The position numbers and the translations under genes were made by a program. The notes beneath the pieces were generated by a model that was not told where the DNA came from, did no database searches, and saw nothing but the letters and a program-made list of their open reading frames with translations. Positions 1-10,596 of a DNA stretch of 64,000 nt are shown piece after piece. Source of the DNA: Streptomyces mirabilis (GTDB taxonomy: Bacteria; Actinomycetota; Actinomycetes; Streptomycetales; Streptomycetaceae); contig NZ_CP074102.1 of assembly GCF_018310535.1 (NCBI RefSeq), positions 6,944,001 through 7,008,000 on the forward strand, written 5' to 3'. Each line of letters opens with the position of its first letter. Within the stretch, counting starts at the first letter, position 1.

Positions 1-1013
<1,013 letters not shown>

Positions 1014-1017
<4 letters not shown>

Positions 1018-3695
1018 CCGCGTCCCCGCTCCAGTACGTGGCGGGCGGGGCCGGAGGTGACGACGCGTCCGGCGGCCATGACATGGACGACGTCGGCGAG
1101 GTCGGCGACCAGATCGAGGTCGTGCTCGACGACCAGCAGGGCCGTGCCGTCCGCGGCGAGTGCCCGCAGTATCCGGGCCAGCGAGGTCACTTCGGCGGTG
1201 TCCAGGCCCGCGGCGGGCTCGTCGAGCAGCAGCACGTGCGGACTTCCGGCGAGGGCCCGCGCCAGCTCGACGCGTCTGAGCGTCCCGGTCGGCAGGCCCT
1301 CGGCGGGCAGCGCGCGGACCGAGCCGTCGAGCCCGAACAGCCGCAACGCTCGTTCCGCCGCGGCGGGATCGACGATCCGGCCCTGCTCCGCCCCCACCTG
1401 CACGTTCTCGGCCACCGCCAACGAGGGGAAGACGGCCAGCTGCTGGAAGGTCCGCGCGATGCCCAGCCGGGTCCGGGCGTGCGCGGCGAGCCGGGTGATG
1501 TCCTGCTCGCCGAACAGCACCCGGCCGTGCGACGGGCGCAGCGTGCCGGCGAGGCAGTGGAACAGGGTGCTTTTGCCGGCCCCGTTGGGCCCCACGACAG
1601 CGGTGACCCACCCGGGCCGGACCTCGAGATCGACCCCGTCGAGCGCGGTGAAACCGTCGTAGGCGACCCGTATACCTCGGGCGAGCAGAGATCCGGGGGC
1701 CGGCACGGCAGGAGCATGCGGGGTGTCCGCCCGGCGGGATGCTGCGCCCCGCCGGGGTGTGGCGGGTTCCGGGCCGGCACCGTCCGGCCGTTCGTCGGCG
1801 GGCGGTTGGTCGGCGGGCGGTTGGGTGGGCCCCGTCTCCACCGACCGCAGTCGTCGCCGCACCCGCGCCCCCAGCGGGGTCGGCGTCGCCCGGCGGCGTG
1901 GCCGGAGCCGGGACGTCGCCGTGCGCAGGGCCTCGTACGGGCCACCGGGGAACCGGCCGACGAGTACCGCGAGCACCCCGATCAGTGCCGCGGCGACCCC
2001 GCCGCGCGCCCCCGCGTCGAGCCCCACCAGCAACGCCGCCGCGGCCAGCGCGCCGAGGGCGCTGTCGGCGCCGAGGACCACGACCGCCGCGAACCAGAGC
2101 AGCCCACGCACCGGGTCGTACGCCGTCGCGTCGAAGGCGCGCAGACCCATGCCGAGCATCCCCCCACCCAGCGCGGCCAGGGCGGCGCCCGCGACGAAGG
2201 CCGTCAGCTTCAGCGAAGGGACCCGTACGCCCGCCGCCGAGGCGCCCGACGCGTGGTCGCGCATCGCGGCCAGGGCGCGGCCCGTACGGCCCCGGCGCAG
2301 CGCCCCCGTCGCCAGCAACGCGGTCGCCAGCAGCCCCAGTTCGAGCACGTAGTACGCGCGGTCGCCGTCGAAGCCCGCCGGGCGGTCCAGGGACAGCCCC
2401 GAAGTCGCGTAGGGCTGGGCGAAGACGAAACGGCTGACGCCCACCCCCACGGCGAACGTCGCCAGGGCCAGCGCCAGGCCGTGGCGGCTGATCGCCGGCC
2501 AGCCGGTCAGGACCCCGAGCGGGGCGACCAGCACCACCGCCACCGCCAGCGCGGCCAGTTCGGGCAGACGGGGCAGGCCGGGGAAGCGGCCGGCGGCCAG
2601 CAGTGCGGTGAAGAGCGCGCCCAGACCCGCGTACGCCGCCTGCCCGAGGGAGATCTGACCGCCGCGGCCGGTCACCACGACCAGGGACAGGAGCACCACA
2701 CCCAGCGCGGGCACCTGCACCGACGTGTGCAGGTCCGAGCCCGCGAGGCCGAGCGGCAGCAGGAACAGGACGACCGCGACGATCCACGCGCCCGGGGGCG
2801 TCGCCGCCCGGGTCGTCGCCGTACGCGGCAGGGCGTCCCGGTCGCCGATCCCCGGCAGGACGAGCGCCGCGACCAACAGGGCCACCACGAACAGGTTCGC
2901 GCCCACCGCCTGGAGCAGCGGCTCCGCCCAGCCCGCCGGATGCAGCCGCGTCAGCTGACTCTGCGCGACCCCGAGACCCAGCGCCACCACGACGGCCACC
3001 GGGAGGCTGCGCATCCGGGCGGCGACGGCCACCGCCATCACCTCCATGACGAGCAACGGCATGCCGTACGGATCGAGTCGTACGTACGGCGCCAGGAGCA
3101 CGCCCGTCAGGCCCGCCGTGAAGGAGCCGAACGCCCAGCCCGCGGCGGCCACCCGGTCCGCGTCGATGCCGCCGAGCACGGCGAGCGAGCGGTCGTCGAC
3201 GACAGCCCGCAGTTCCGTGCCGAAGCGCGTCCAGCGCGTCACGCCCCCCACCCCGACCGCCAGTGCGAGGGCGACCGCCAACTGCCCCCACGGGTCCGCC
3301 GACACCAGCGTCGGCGCGTCCGCGCGCGCCCCGGTGCCCCACACCAGCGCGGCCCCGCCGACCAGCAGCACGAAGACGCCGAGAGACGCGACCAGCGTCT
3401 GCGCCGGGTCGCCGCCGAGGACGGACAGGGGGCGGAAGACGAACCGTTCCAGGGTCACGCCGATCGCGGGGGCCACCAGCAGCAGCGTCACCGCGGCACC
3501 GAGCGCGAGCGGCCAGCCCCACACCACCGTGAACTGCCGCAGCAGATACGCGCACACCATCGCGATCGCGCCGTGCGCGAAGTTCAGCACCCCGGTCGCC
3601 CGGTGGGTGACGACCAGTCCGATCCCGGTGAGCGCCGCCGCGCCGCCGACCGAGAGCCCGGCCAGCGTGAGGTCGTAGGTCAGAGAGCCGCTCAT
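1014..3695 (-). CDS. LivH-LivM-LivG fusion: permease-permease-ATPase of a branched-chain-amino-acid-type importer
   Basis: One 893-residue chain carries three subunits that are usually separate. Residues about 1-290 are a LivH-type permease (starts MSGSLTYDLTLAG, includes VLNFAHGAIAMV). Residues about 300-590 are a LivM-type permease (includes GGQISLGQAAYAG). Residues about 650-893 are a LivG ATPase with Walker A VGPNGAGKST and Walker B VLLLDEPAAGLD; the signature is LPTGTLRRVELARAL, close to the usual LivG form. A Pro/Arg-rich linker separates membrane and ATPase parts. The ATG at 3695 overlaps the upstream stop as TGATG; a GTG at 3698 is the alternative start. The binding protein is probably the divergent lipoprotein at 4870. 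Confidence 0.9.
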
Positions 3696-4189
3696 CACCG
3701 CTCCGGCGCGGGCGCACGCTCGGCCGCGGGCGGCTCACAGATCGGGCACGGGCCCAGCTCCCCGCTCGCCAGCACCCGCGAGTCCACCGGCACGGCGGCC
3801 GGCTTCCCCGCGACCAGCGGGCAGTCCGCGCGGTGCCACAGCGTGCCCCCGGGGACCATCAGCAGTTCCCCGCTGACGGCGAGGGGCGCCACGGCGGCCT
3901 GTTCGGACCGCTCCGGGTCGGCGGGCTCCGTCGCCACCAGCAGTCCGTACAACTCCTCGACGCGCGCCGCCGCCAGGGCGTTCCTGCCGTGCGTGAGCAG
4001 CACCGCGCCCGCGACGATGAGCGCGGCCCCGGGAATCGTGCAGGACGCCAGGTAGGGCAACTGCCGTTCCGCGTACCGCTCGCCCGAGACGCCGTACCAG
4101 CCGATGACGCACAGCACCGCCCCGGCGGCGAGCGCGGCGCACCCGGCCCACAGGACGGGGTGCACGGTCCGCAGTCGAGGTGTCCGCAT
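3695..4189 (-). CDS. Small membrane protein with C-terminal His/Cys motif
   Basis: This 164-residue protein has two N-terminal membrane segments (around LWAGCAALAAGAVLCVIGWY and IPGAALIVAGAVLL). A soluble tail follows with a WHRADCPLVAGK motif and a terminal GPCPICEPP. The spacing of one His and three Cys looks like a small metal-binding knuckle (inference). I do not recognise a characterised family. It is the first gene of the minus-strand transporter operon and touches the permease fusion at TGATG, so it may be an accessory factor of the importer. The start ATG was chosen as the first in frame; divergent transcription begins about 130 bp away. Confidence 0.7.
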   Translation of the reverse strand: MRTPRLRTVHPVLWAGCAALAAGAVLCVIGWYGVSGERYAERQLPYLASCTIPGAALIVAGAVLLTHGRNALAAARVEELYGLLVATEPADPERSEQAAVAPLAVSGELLMVPGGTLWHRADCPLVAGKPAAVPVDSRVLASGELGPCPICEPPAAERAPAPER

Positions 4190-4320
4190 CCTGGCTCCCA
4201 GACGTCGTGTGGCTGTCTGTCTTCCAAGTCCGCCAATGGACTTGCACTATGCCTTCTGGAAGCTGACCCTGAAAGCTCCGGGCGCGGTCGGCCCGGACCG
4301 ACACCCGGTGGTGAGCCAGC

Positions 4321-4863
4321 ATGGTTCTCGGGAGCGACCTCAGGCGGGACAACGGCCGGGGGGTGGCGGCGCTGGTCGTGCTCGTCCTCGCCGGGGCCCT
4401 CACGGCGTGCGGCGACAGCAGCGGCGGCGGGAGTTCGACCCCTCCGCCCGCCCCCACCGTGGAGCGGCCCAGCAGCGCGTCGCCCAGCCCGACCGGCCCG
4501 GACGACCCGGCGGCGGCCGAGAACCAGGTCAGGCGGAACTGGGAGAAGTTCTTCTCCCCGTCCGTCCCCGTCAAGGACAAACTGAACTACCTGGAGAACG
4601 GCGACAGGATGGCCGCGGTCGTCCAGGGCTTCAGCGGCGACAAGCGTGGTCAGCAGGTCGCGGCCCAGGTCCAGAAGGTCGTGTTCACCGCGCCGGCCGA
4701 GGCCGAGGTGACGTACGCGTTGACCCTGAAGGGCGCGACCGCCCTGCCGAACGCCTCCGGGACGGCCGTCTACGAGAACGGCACCTGGAAGGTCTCCGAC
4801 AACACCCTCTGCGCACTGGTCGCGCTGAGCGGCGACGGATCCGCGACCCCGGCCGGCTGCTGA
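4321..4863 (+). CDS. MTB12-like lipoprotein
   Basis: This 180-residue secreted lipoprotein has a lipobox, ALTAC, at about residues 26-30, followed by a Ser/Gly/Pro-rich linker. The C-terminal domain (VRRNWEKFFSPSVPVKDKLN, then two beta-rich blocks ending in GTWKVSDNTLCALVAL) resembles the low-molecular-weight antigen MTB12-like domain of actinobacteria. It ends six bases before the GTG of the binding protein gene and must be co-transcribed with it. Its role is unknown; the context suggests a cell-surface partner of the ABC importer. Confidence 0.75.
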   Translation: MVLGSDLRRDNGRGVAALVVLVLAGALTACGDSSGGGSSTPPPAPTVERPSSASPSPTGPDDPAAAENQVRRNWEKFFSPSVPVKDKLNYLENGDRMAAVVQGFSGDKRGQQVAAQVQKVVFTAPAEAEVTYALTLKGATALPNASGTAVYENGTWKVSDNTLCALVALSGDGSATPAGC

Positions 4864-4869
4864 CCCGCC

Positions 4870-6174
4870 GTGCGCCCCAAGGGTGTTGCCGAAGGAGTCC
4901 TCGCCGCGGGCCTGCCGCTCCTGCTGGGCACGGCGCTCGTCCTGGGCACGGCGGCCTGCGGCAGCCGTCTGCCCGAGAGCGACTTCGAGCACCGGACCAC
5001 GCCCGCCCCGCAGGGCACCGCCCCGCTCCGGGTCGGCATCGTCACCAGCGCCACCAGCCCCGTCGGCGGCTCCGCCTTCACCGGCCCGCGCGACGGGGCC
5101 AAGGCCTACTTCGACCGCCTCAACGCGCGCGGGGGCATCGGCGGCCGCCCGGTCGAGGTGCGCACCTGCGACGACGGCGGCAGCGGCGTGGGCGACAACG
5201 AGTGCGTGCACCGGCTCATCGACGAGGACAAGGTCGTCGCCCTCGTCGCCACCACCGCCCTCGACTACGCGGGCGCCTCCCGGGTGTCCGCCGCGGGGGT
5301 GCCCGACATCGGCGGACAGCCCATAGGCGCGGCCTACGACACCTATCCGCACCTCTACGGGATCTACGGCAGCCTCGCGCCCCGCGAGGGAACACCGGGC
5401 TGGGGCGGGAAGCTGTACGGCGGTACCGAGGTCTACCGCTACTTCAAGCGTGTCCACGGCGCCCGTACGGCCGCCGTGATCTCCTACAACCAGTCCGCGT
5501 CCGCCGCGTACGCCCGGCTCGTCACCCGGGGTCTGAAGGCCGAGGGCTACCAGGTGGTCACCGAACAGGTCGACTTCGCGCTGCCCAATTTCCGTGCCGC
5601 CGCGGCCGATCTGAAGGACCAGGGCGCCGACCTCGTCTTCGACGCCCTCGACACGCACGGCAACGCCCAGCTGTGCAAGGCGATGGACGACGTCGGCGCC
5701 AAGGTCATCGCCAAGGTCACCAACGTGCAGAACTGGACCTCCACCGTCCCCGAGGACTACAAGGACGCCCCGCGCTGCCGAAACGCCCTGTGGGTGACCG
5801 GATCCAGCCGGAACTACGAGGACACCTCCGACGCCGCCGTCCGCGCGTTCCGGGGCGCCACCAAGGGCCTGCCGACTCACTCCCAGTGGCAGCTGGAGGG
5901 CTGGGCGGCCGCGATGTGGTTCACGGACGCCGCGAAGTCCTGCGCGAAAACGGGCGTCACACGCGCGTGTGTCGACCGTTTCATGGACCGCGGCGCCCCG
6001 TACACCGCCGACGGCCTGCTGATCCCCGTCTCCTCCGAGCGCCTGCCCACGCCCCCGAAGACCCGCCGGACCTGCGTGTCGGTGGCCCGCTGGGAGGACG
6101 GCAGGGGCTGGGTCTCCCAGGGCGACATGAACAGCGACTGCTTCGACGTGCCGCAACTGTCGTACGAGCCCTGA
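4870..6174 (+). CDS. LivK-type substrate-binding lipoprotein of ABC importer
   Basis: This 434-residue periplasmic-binding-protein-like lipoprotein (type I fold, Peripla_BP_6 family) has an N-terminal signal ending in the lipobox LGTAAC. The ligand-binding core shows PLRVGIVTSATSPVGG, GAKAYFDRLNARGGIGGRPV and a CDDGGSG block typical of LivK/AmiC relatives. It starts at GTG 4870, directly after the MTB12-like gene. It most likely delivers substrate to the permease fusion encoded divergently. The ligand cannot be told from sequence; this family binds branched-chain amino acids, amides, urea and aromatic acids. Confidence 0.88.
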   Translation: MRPKGVAEGVLAAGLPLLLGTALVLGTAACGSRLPESDFEHRTTPAPQGTAPLRVGIVTSATSPVGGSAFTGPRDGAKAYFDRLNARGGIGGRPVEVRTCDDGGSGVGDNECVHRLIDEDKVVALVATTALDYAGASRVSAAGVPDIGGQPIGAAYDTYPHLYGIYGSLAPREGTPGWGGKLYGGTEVYRYFKRVHGARTAAVISYNQSASAAYARLVTRGLKAEGYQVVTEQVDFALPNFRAAAADLKDQGADLVFDALDTHGNAQLCKAMDDVGAKVIAKVTNVQNWTSTVPEDYKDAPRCRNALWVTGSSRNYEDTSDAAVRAFRGATKGLPTHSQWQLEGWAAAMWFTDAAKSCAKTGVTRACVDRFMDRGAPYTADGLLIPVSSERLPTPPKTRRTCVSVARWEDGRGWVSQGDMNSDCFDVPQLSYEP

Positions 6175-6308
6175 CGTGCCTCGGCTGTCCTGCGCGCCCT
6201 GATGTGCGCATGAGAAGCAACCATTCACCCGGGCCTGGGGTCTATCCCGACAGGAGGCGGATCCGACGGAGGACCCGGTGGTGCCGCCCCGCACGAAAGG
6301 GCGCCCGC

Positions 6309-7139
6309 ATGATGACGCCGGTCCCGTGGACCGCTCGGCACCGCGCCGACCCGGGCACCGCCGTGCCCCCGTGCGCCGACTGCATCGCCGACTCCGCGGG
6401 CGGACTGACCTTCGACGTCATCGAGACCGGCGAGCCGGGCGCCGCGCTCCTGGTGCTGCGCCGCCGCGAGGGCCACGACGAGGTCAGCCTGCCGCTGACC
6501 CCCACCGGGGACGGCCGGCTGCGCGCGGCGCTGCCCAGCGGCGTCGCCCTGCCCGAGGGCCGCTGGGACGCCTACGCCCAGGTCGCGGGAGGCGAGCCGC
6601 GACGACTGGCCCCGGGCGCCAACGACCTGCGCTCGCTCGTCGCCCGGGTCCCCAGCGGTTCCCTCGGCCATGTCGCCGTGCGCATCCCGTACGCGACCCG
6701 GCACGGCAACCTCTCCGTGCGCAGCTGGCTGCGGGCCCCGCACGCGGAGGCCGTGGAGCTGTACCGAGGAGAGCGGGGACTGGGCGTACGAGGCCGGGTG
6801 TACGGCATCCCCCTCGCGCCGGACGCGCATGCCGAGGTCTGCCACCGGGACACGGCGGGTCCGCTGATCCGCGCGGAAGTGGCCGTGGAGCAGGTGGAGT
6901 TCGGCTTCACGGTGGCATACGGCGCCCTGCGGCCCGGCGTCTGGGACCTCTGGCTGCGCCCGGCGGGGGAGGGCGGGCCCCGGGTACGGATCGCGCGGCT
7001 GCTCGACGACATCGCCGACAAGCGCCCCTTCCTCATCCATCCGAGGGTGCCGGTGAAGACCCTGTACGGCCCGGTGGAGGCCGGGCCCTACTACACGCGG
7101 GACAACGACCTGTCCGTGACGGTCACCGCGGTCGGCTGA
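6309..7139 (+). CDS. Conserved hypothetical protein (276 aa)
   Basis: I do not recognise a functional family. The protein is soluble, with no signal peptide or membrane segment, and is rich in beta-strand-like stretches such as GLTFDVIETG, RWDAYAQVAGGEPRRLAPG and GVWDLWLRPAGEGG. The last pattern resembles domains often found next to glycosyltransferases or transferases in Streptomyces, but no catalytic motif is evident. The ATG at 6309 follows a weak purine-rich stretch (GAAAGG). It lies 135 bp downstream of the binding protein gene on the same strand and upstream of the palindrome that precedes the WYL regulator. Confidence 0.65.
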   Translation: MMTPVPWTARHRADPGTAVPPCADCIADSAGGLTFDVIETGEPGAALLVLRRREGHDEVSLPLTPTGDGRLRAALPSGVALPEGRWDAYAQVAGGEPRRLAPGANDLRSLVARVPSGSLGHVAVRIPYATRHGNLSVRSWLRAPHAEAVELYRGERGLGVRGRVYGIPLAPDAHAEVCHRDTAGPLIRAEVAVEQVEFGFTVAYGALRPGVWDLWLRPAGEGGPRVRIARLLDDIADKRPFLIHPRVPVKTLYGPVEAGPYYTRDNDLSVTVTAVG

Positions 7140-7161
7140 CCGCGCCCGGCGCCCAGGAGCA

Positions 7162-7188
7162 CCTTGCGGACAGTGGTTGTCCGCAAGG
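7162..7188. promoter_or_regulatory. Perfect 11-bp inverted repeat, probable operator of the WYL regulator
   Basis: Arms CCTTGCGGACA and TGTCCGCAAGG are separated by five bases (GTGGT). The repeat ends 18 bp before the ATG at 7207. The position across the expected promoter and start region suggests autoregulation by the adjacent HTH-WYL protein. A terminator for the gene ending at 7139 is the alternative; there is no T-run. Confidence 0.55.
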
Positions 7189-7206
7189 GCTGGCAGACTC
7201 GACGCC

Positions 7207-8244
7207 ATGTTGGAGACATCGGCACGACTGCTGCGGTTGCTCTCACTGCTCCAGGCCCACCGCGAATGGTCCGGGGCCGATCTGGCGGGCCGTCTGGGCG
7301 TGACGCCCCGCACGATCCGCCGCGATGTGGACCGGCTGCGCGAGCTGGGCTATCCCGTCAACGCCAGCCCGGGCACGGGAGGCGGCTACCAACTCGGGGC
7401 GGGAGCCGAGCTGCCGCCGCTGCTGCTGGACGACGACGAGGCGGTGGCCGTCGCGGTCGGGCTGCGCACGGCCGCCGGGCAGGGCATCGAGGGCATCGGC
7501 GAGACCTCTGTACGCGCCCTCGCCAAGCTCGAACAGGTACTGCCGAGCCGACTGCGCCGCCGCGTGAGCGCCCTCAACGCCTTCACCGTGCCGATGCTGC
7601 GCGGCCCCCAGCCCTCCGCCGTGGACCCGGGCGTGCTCACGGAACTCGCCAACGCCTGCCGCGACGGTGAGCGGCTGCGCTTCGAGTACCGAGACCACGG
7701 CGGCTCCCCGACCCGCCGGACCGTCGAACCGCACCGCCTGGTGTGCACCGAGCACCGCTGGTACCTGGTCGCCTGGGACGTCGACCGCGGCGACTGGCGC
7801 ACGTTCCGGGCCGACCGCATCACCCCCAGGCCTCCGCACGGACCCCGCTTCACCCCCCGTACGCCACCGGCCGAGGATCTGGCGGCGTACGTCTCCAAAG
7901 GGGTCTCCACACGCGCGTACGCCTCGCGGGCGGTCGTCCGGCTCTTCGTGCCCCTGGAAGAGGCGGCCGAGCGGATCTCCCCCTCGGCGGGAACGCTGGA
8001 AGCCTCCGGGGAGGACAGCTGCGTCCTGCGCACCGGCGCCGCCAGCCTCGATGTGATGGTGATTCACGTGATGCTGATGGGCTTCGAGTTCGAGGTCCTG
8101 GAGCCGGCCGAACTCACCGAGGCGATCAGGACGGCCCGGGACCGGCTGTCCCGGGCGCTGGAGCGGCCTCCTGAGCGATCGCCCCGTACTGGGGATGGTG
8201 CAGGTCGAACGCCGGGCTCTCGGAGCGGATCCGGGGCAGCGTGA
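7207..8244 (+). CDS. HTH-WYL (YafY-type) transcriptional regulator
   Basis: This 345-residue regulator has an N-terminal winged HTH of the HTH_11/DeoR type ([20 protein letters not shown]) at about residues 20-60. It is followed by a WYL domain ([20 protein letters not shown] with the Trp-Tyr-Leu core) and a WCX-like C-terminal region. WYL proteins bind small ligands or nucleic acid and control nearby genes. The ATG at 7207 was chosen over the in-frame 7177 start because the latter lies inside the upstream palindrome. The last 119 bp overlap the convergent ctaD gene; the residues after about 315 are low complexity and Arg/Gly/Ser-rich, consistent with a read-through extension. Confidence 0.88.
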   Translation: MLETSARLLRLLSLLQAHREWSGADLAGRLGVTPRTIRRDVDRLRELGYPVNASPGTGGGYQLGAGAELPPLLLDDDEAVAVAVGLRTAAGQGIEGIGETSVRALAKLEQVLPSRLRRRVSALNAFTVPMLRGPQPSAVDPGVLTELANACRDGERLRFEYRDHGGSPTRRTVEPHRLVCTEHRWYLVAWDVDRGDWRTFRADRITPRPPHGPRFTPRTPPAEDLAAYVSKGVSTRAYASRAVVRLFVPLEEAAERISPSAGTLEASGEDSCVLRTGAASLDVMVIHVMLMGFEFEVLEPAELTEAIRTARDRLSRALERPPERSPRTGDGAGRTPGSRSGSGAA

Positions 8245-9820
8245 CGAAGTTGTGCCGGGGCGGCGGACACGAGGTCGCCCACTCCAGGGAGCGGCCGAAG
8301 CCCCAGGGGTCGTCCACCTCGACCTTCGTGCCGTACCGGGACGTCTTCCAGACGTTGTAGAGGAACGGAAGCGTCGACATGCCCAGCAGGAACGCGCCGA
8401 TCGTCGAGACGGTGTTGAGCGCAGTGAAGCCGTCGGCGGCCAGATAGTCCGCGTACCGGCGCGGCATGCCCTCGGCACCCAGCCAGTGCTGCACCAGGAA
8501 CGTCGTGTGGAAGCCGACGAAGAGCGTCCAGAAATGGATCTTGCCGAGCCGTTCGTCGAGCATCTTGCCGGTGAACTTGGGCCACCAGAAGTAGAAGCCG
8601 CCGAAGGTCGCGAAGACGACGGTGCCGAAGACGACGTAGTGGAAGTGCGCGACCACGAAATACGAGTCGGTGACCTCGAAGTCCATCGGCGGCGAGGCCA
8701 GGATCACTCCGGTCAGACCGCCGAACAGGAACGACACCAGGAAGCCGATGGCCCACAGCATGGGGGTCTCGAAGGAGAGCGAGCCCTTGATCATCGTCCC
8801 GCTCCAGTTGAAGAACTTCACCCCCGTGGGCACCGCGATCATGAACGACATGAAGGAGAAGTACGGCAGCAGCACCGCGCCCGTCGCGAACATGTGGTGC
8901 GCCCACACCACGATCGACAGACCGGTGATGGCCATCGTCGCGGCGACCAGCGTCAGATAGCCGAAGACCGGCTTCCTGCTGAAGACCGGCAGGATCTCCG
9001 TGATGATCCCGAAGAACGGCAACGCGATGATGTAGACCTCGGGATGCCCGAAGAACCAGAACAGGTGCTGCCACAGCAGCGCGCCGCCGTTGGCCGCCTC
9101 GAACACCACCGACCCGAAGCGCCGGTCCGCCTCCAGGACCAGCAGCGCCGCCGCGAGCACCGGGAACGCGAAGAGGACGAGGATCGAGGTGAAGAGGATG
9201 TTCCAGGTGAAGATCGGCAGCCGGAACATCGTCATGCCAGGGGCCCGCATCCCGACGATGGTCGTGATGAAGTTCACCGCGCCGAGGATCGTGCCGAAGC
9301 CCGTCAGCGCCAGGCCCATGATCCACATGTCGGCGCCGATGTTCGGAGAGCGCTCCAGGCTGTTGAGCGGGGCATAGGCGAACCAGCCGAAGGAGGCGGG
9401 CCCGTCGGGCACCATGAGCGAGCCGAGGACGATCAGGCCGCCGAAGAGGAAGAACCAGTACGACAGCATGTTCAGGCGGGGGAAGGCGACGTCCGGGGAG
9501 CCGATCTGCAGCGGCATGATCTCGTTGGCGAACCCGGCGAAGGTCGGGGTGGCGAACAGCAGCAGCATGATCGTGCCGTGCAGGGTGAACAACTGGTTGA
9601 ACTGGTTGTTGTCCACGATCTGCAGACCGGGCCGGGCGAGTTCGGCGCGCATCACCAACGCCATCAGACCGCCGATGAGGAAGAAGGCGAAGGACGTGAT
9701 CAGGTAGAGGTGGCCGATCTTCTTGTGGTCCGTCGTGGTGAGCCAGTCCACGGCGAGCCGCCCCGGCCGCTGCCTCCTGTGTACGGGGCGCGCCGTCGCC
9801 TGCGCGGTGTCCGTGCCCAT
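8126..9820 (-). CDS. ctaD: Cytochrome c oxidase subunit I
   Basis: This 564-residue haem-copper oxidase catalytic subunit of the aa3 type is an integral membrane protein with about 12 helices. The metal ligands are visible: [10 protein letters not shown] (low-spin haem His), FGHPEVYII (CuB His cross-linked to Tyr), WAHHMFATG (two CuB His) and [11 protein letters not shown] (haem ligands). The start MGTDTAQ at 9820 follows GGGGCGAG and gives the family's usual N-terminus; an in-frame ATG at 9934 adds an unrelated Arg-rich stretch. No ctaC, ctaE or qcr genes are nearby, so this looks like an extra, unlinked copy of subunit I. Its 3' end overlaps the WYL gene. Confidence 0.95.
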   Translation of the reverse strand: MGTDTAQATARPVHRRQRPGRLAVDWLTTTDHKKIGHLYLITSFAFFLIGGLMALVMRAELARPGLQIVDNNQFNQLFTLHGTIMLLLFATPTFAGFANEIMPLQIGSPDVAFPRLNMLSYWFFLFGGLIVLGSLMVPDGPASFGWFAYAPLNSLERSPNIGADMWIMGLALTGFGTILGAVNFITTIVGMRAPGMTMFRLPIFTWNILFTSILVLFAFPVLAAALLVLEADRRFGSVVFEAANGGALLWQHLFWFFGHPEVYIIALPFFGIITEILPVFSRKPVFGYLTLVAATMAITGLSIVVWAHHMFATGAVLLPYFSFMSFMIAVPTGVKFFNWSGTMIKGSLSFETPMLWAIGFLVSFLFGGLTGVILASPPMDFEVTDSYFVVAHFHYVVFGTVVFATFGGFYFWWPKFTGKMLDERLGKIHFWTLFVGFHTTFLVQHWLGAEGMPRRYADYLAADGFTALNTVSTIGAFLLGMSTLPFLYNVWKTSRYGTKVEVDDPWGFGRSLEWATSCPPPRHNFVTLPRIRSESPAFDLHHPQYGAIAQEAAPAPGTAGPGPS

Positions 9821-10235
9821 TGCTCGCCCCTTCGCCGTCGCGCCGTGGGCCTGACGGAAGCCCACGCCGTGGTGCTCGCGTCGCTCCGCGCTCCGACAGA
9901 GGGTGTGCGGGGGTTCTGTGCTGGAACCGTGCATTTCCTATGCGGTGTCAGCTTCCGCGACATGCCCCGGAATCGGAATGGAAATGCTTCGCCCCACGGG
10001 ATCTCGACGGGGGACTCCGCACTTTCCATTGGGTTATTCGGGACGGCGTCAAGGTAGTCCCGAATTACGTTCGAAGGCGTGCGGGACACGTACGGAACCC
10101 CTCGTACGTGTGACGGAGTTCGGCCGAAACGCGTGTCGAGATCCTGTGACAGAAGCGTGACCGGAGGGGCACGGGTGACGCATGGTCTCCGGCCCGGACT
10201 TCCCCCGCCGAGGTCGGCCGCCTAACGTGGCGGTC
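9821..10235. other. Intergenic region, ctaD upstream and I78 upstream
   Basis: No convincing gene is seen in these 415 bp. They must hold the minus-strand ctaD promoter and the plus-strand promoter of the small I78-type gene. The only clear structure is the ACACGTACG hairpin at 10086-10111. Base composition around 10000-10060 is somewhat AT-richer than the flanking genes. Confidence 0.5.
10086..10111. promoter_or_regulatory. Perfect 9-bp inverted repeat upstream of the I78 gene
   Basis: Arms ACACGTACG and CGTACGTGT have an 8-base loop. The repeat lies about 125 bp before the I78 ATG and 270 bp upstream of ctaD. It could be an operator or a small-RNA or leader hairpin; nothing further supports either. 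Confidence 0.35.
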
Positions 10236-10451
10236 ATGGCACCCATTCCCACCCCGCCCGCAGAGCCCCAGGACAGTCCGCAGGCCTATGTCGGCCTGGA
10301 GGCGAGGAACGCCGAGCACCGCGCCCGGGAGCACGGCTGGTCCACGGTGCGCTCGCTGCCGCCCGGCGCGATCATCACCATGGAGTACCGCGCGGGCCGG
10401 CTGAACTTCGAGGTCACCGACGGCCGGGTGACCCGCTGCTGGAAGGGCTGA
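10236..10451 (+). CDS. I78-type peptidase inhibitor-like protein
   Basis: This 71-residue cytoplasmic-looking protein has the I78 (elastase inhibitor AFLEI-like) pattern: GWSTVRSLPPGAIITMEYR, then RLNFEVTDGRVTRCWKG at the C-terminus. Family members block serine proteases in fungi, but the many short Streptomyces copies lack signal peptides and have no demonstrated target. The start ATG 10236 was chosen because homology begins soon after it; upstream in-frame codons read Arg/Pro-rich. It is a single gene closed by a very strong hairpin. Confidence 0.75.
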   Translation: MAPIPTPPAEPQDSPQAYVGLEARNAEHRAREHGWSTVRSLPPGAIITMEYRAGRLNFEVTDGRVTRCWKG

Positions 10452-10502
10452 GGCCGCGGAGGCCGAACCCACGGAGGCCGGGGGCCGGAATCCTCGGAAT
10501 GC

Positions 10503-10538
10503 GCGAAGGCCCCCGGCTCACGAGCCGGGGGCCTTCGC
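10503..10538. terminator. Strong bidirectional hairpin between I78 gene and PAP2 gene
   Basis: Arms GCGAAGGCCCCCGGCTC and GAGCCGGGGGCCTTCGC are perfect over 17 bp with almost no loop. It sits between convergent genes and has no T-run, as is usual in Streptomyces. Confidence 0.85.
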
Positions 10539-10596
10539 CGTGCGGGGAGGTTGTGCGTACCGGCCCCGCTGTTCTCCATGATCGGTCCGTTGCGCC

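Noticed and set aside
1038..4055. Long plus-strand ORF of 1005 residues opposite the liv genes
   Set aside because: It is a high-GC antisense shadow: Arg/Gly/Gln-rich, no domain, and the opposite frame has clear ABC transporter motifs.
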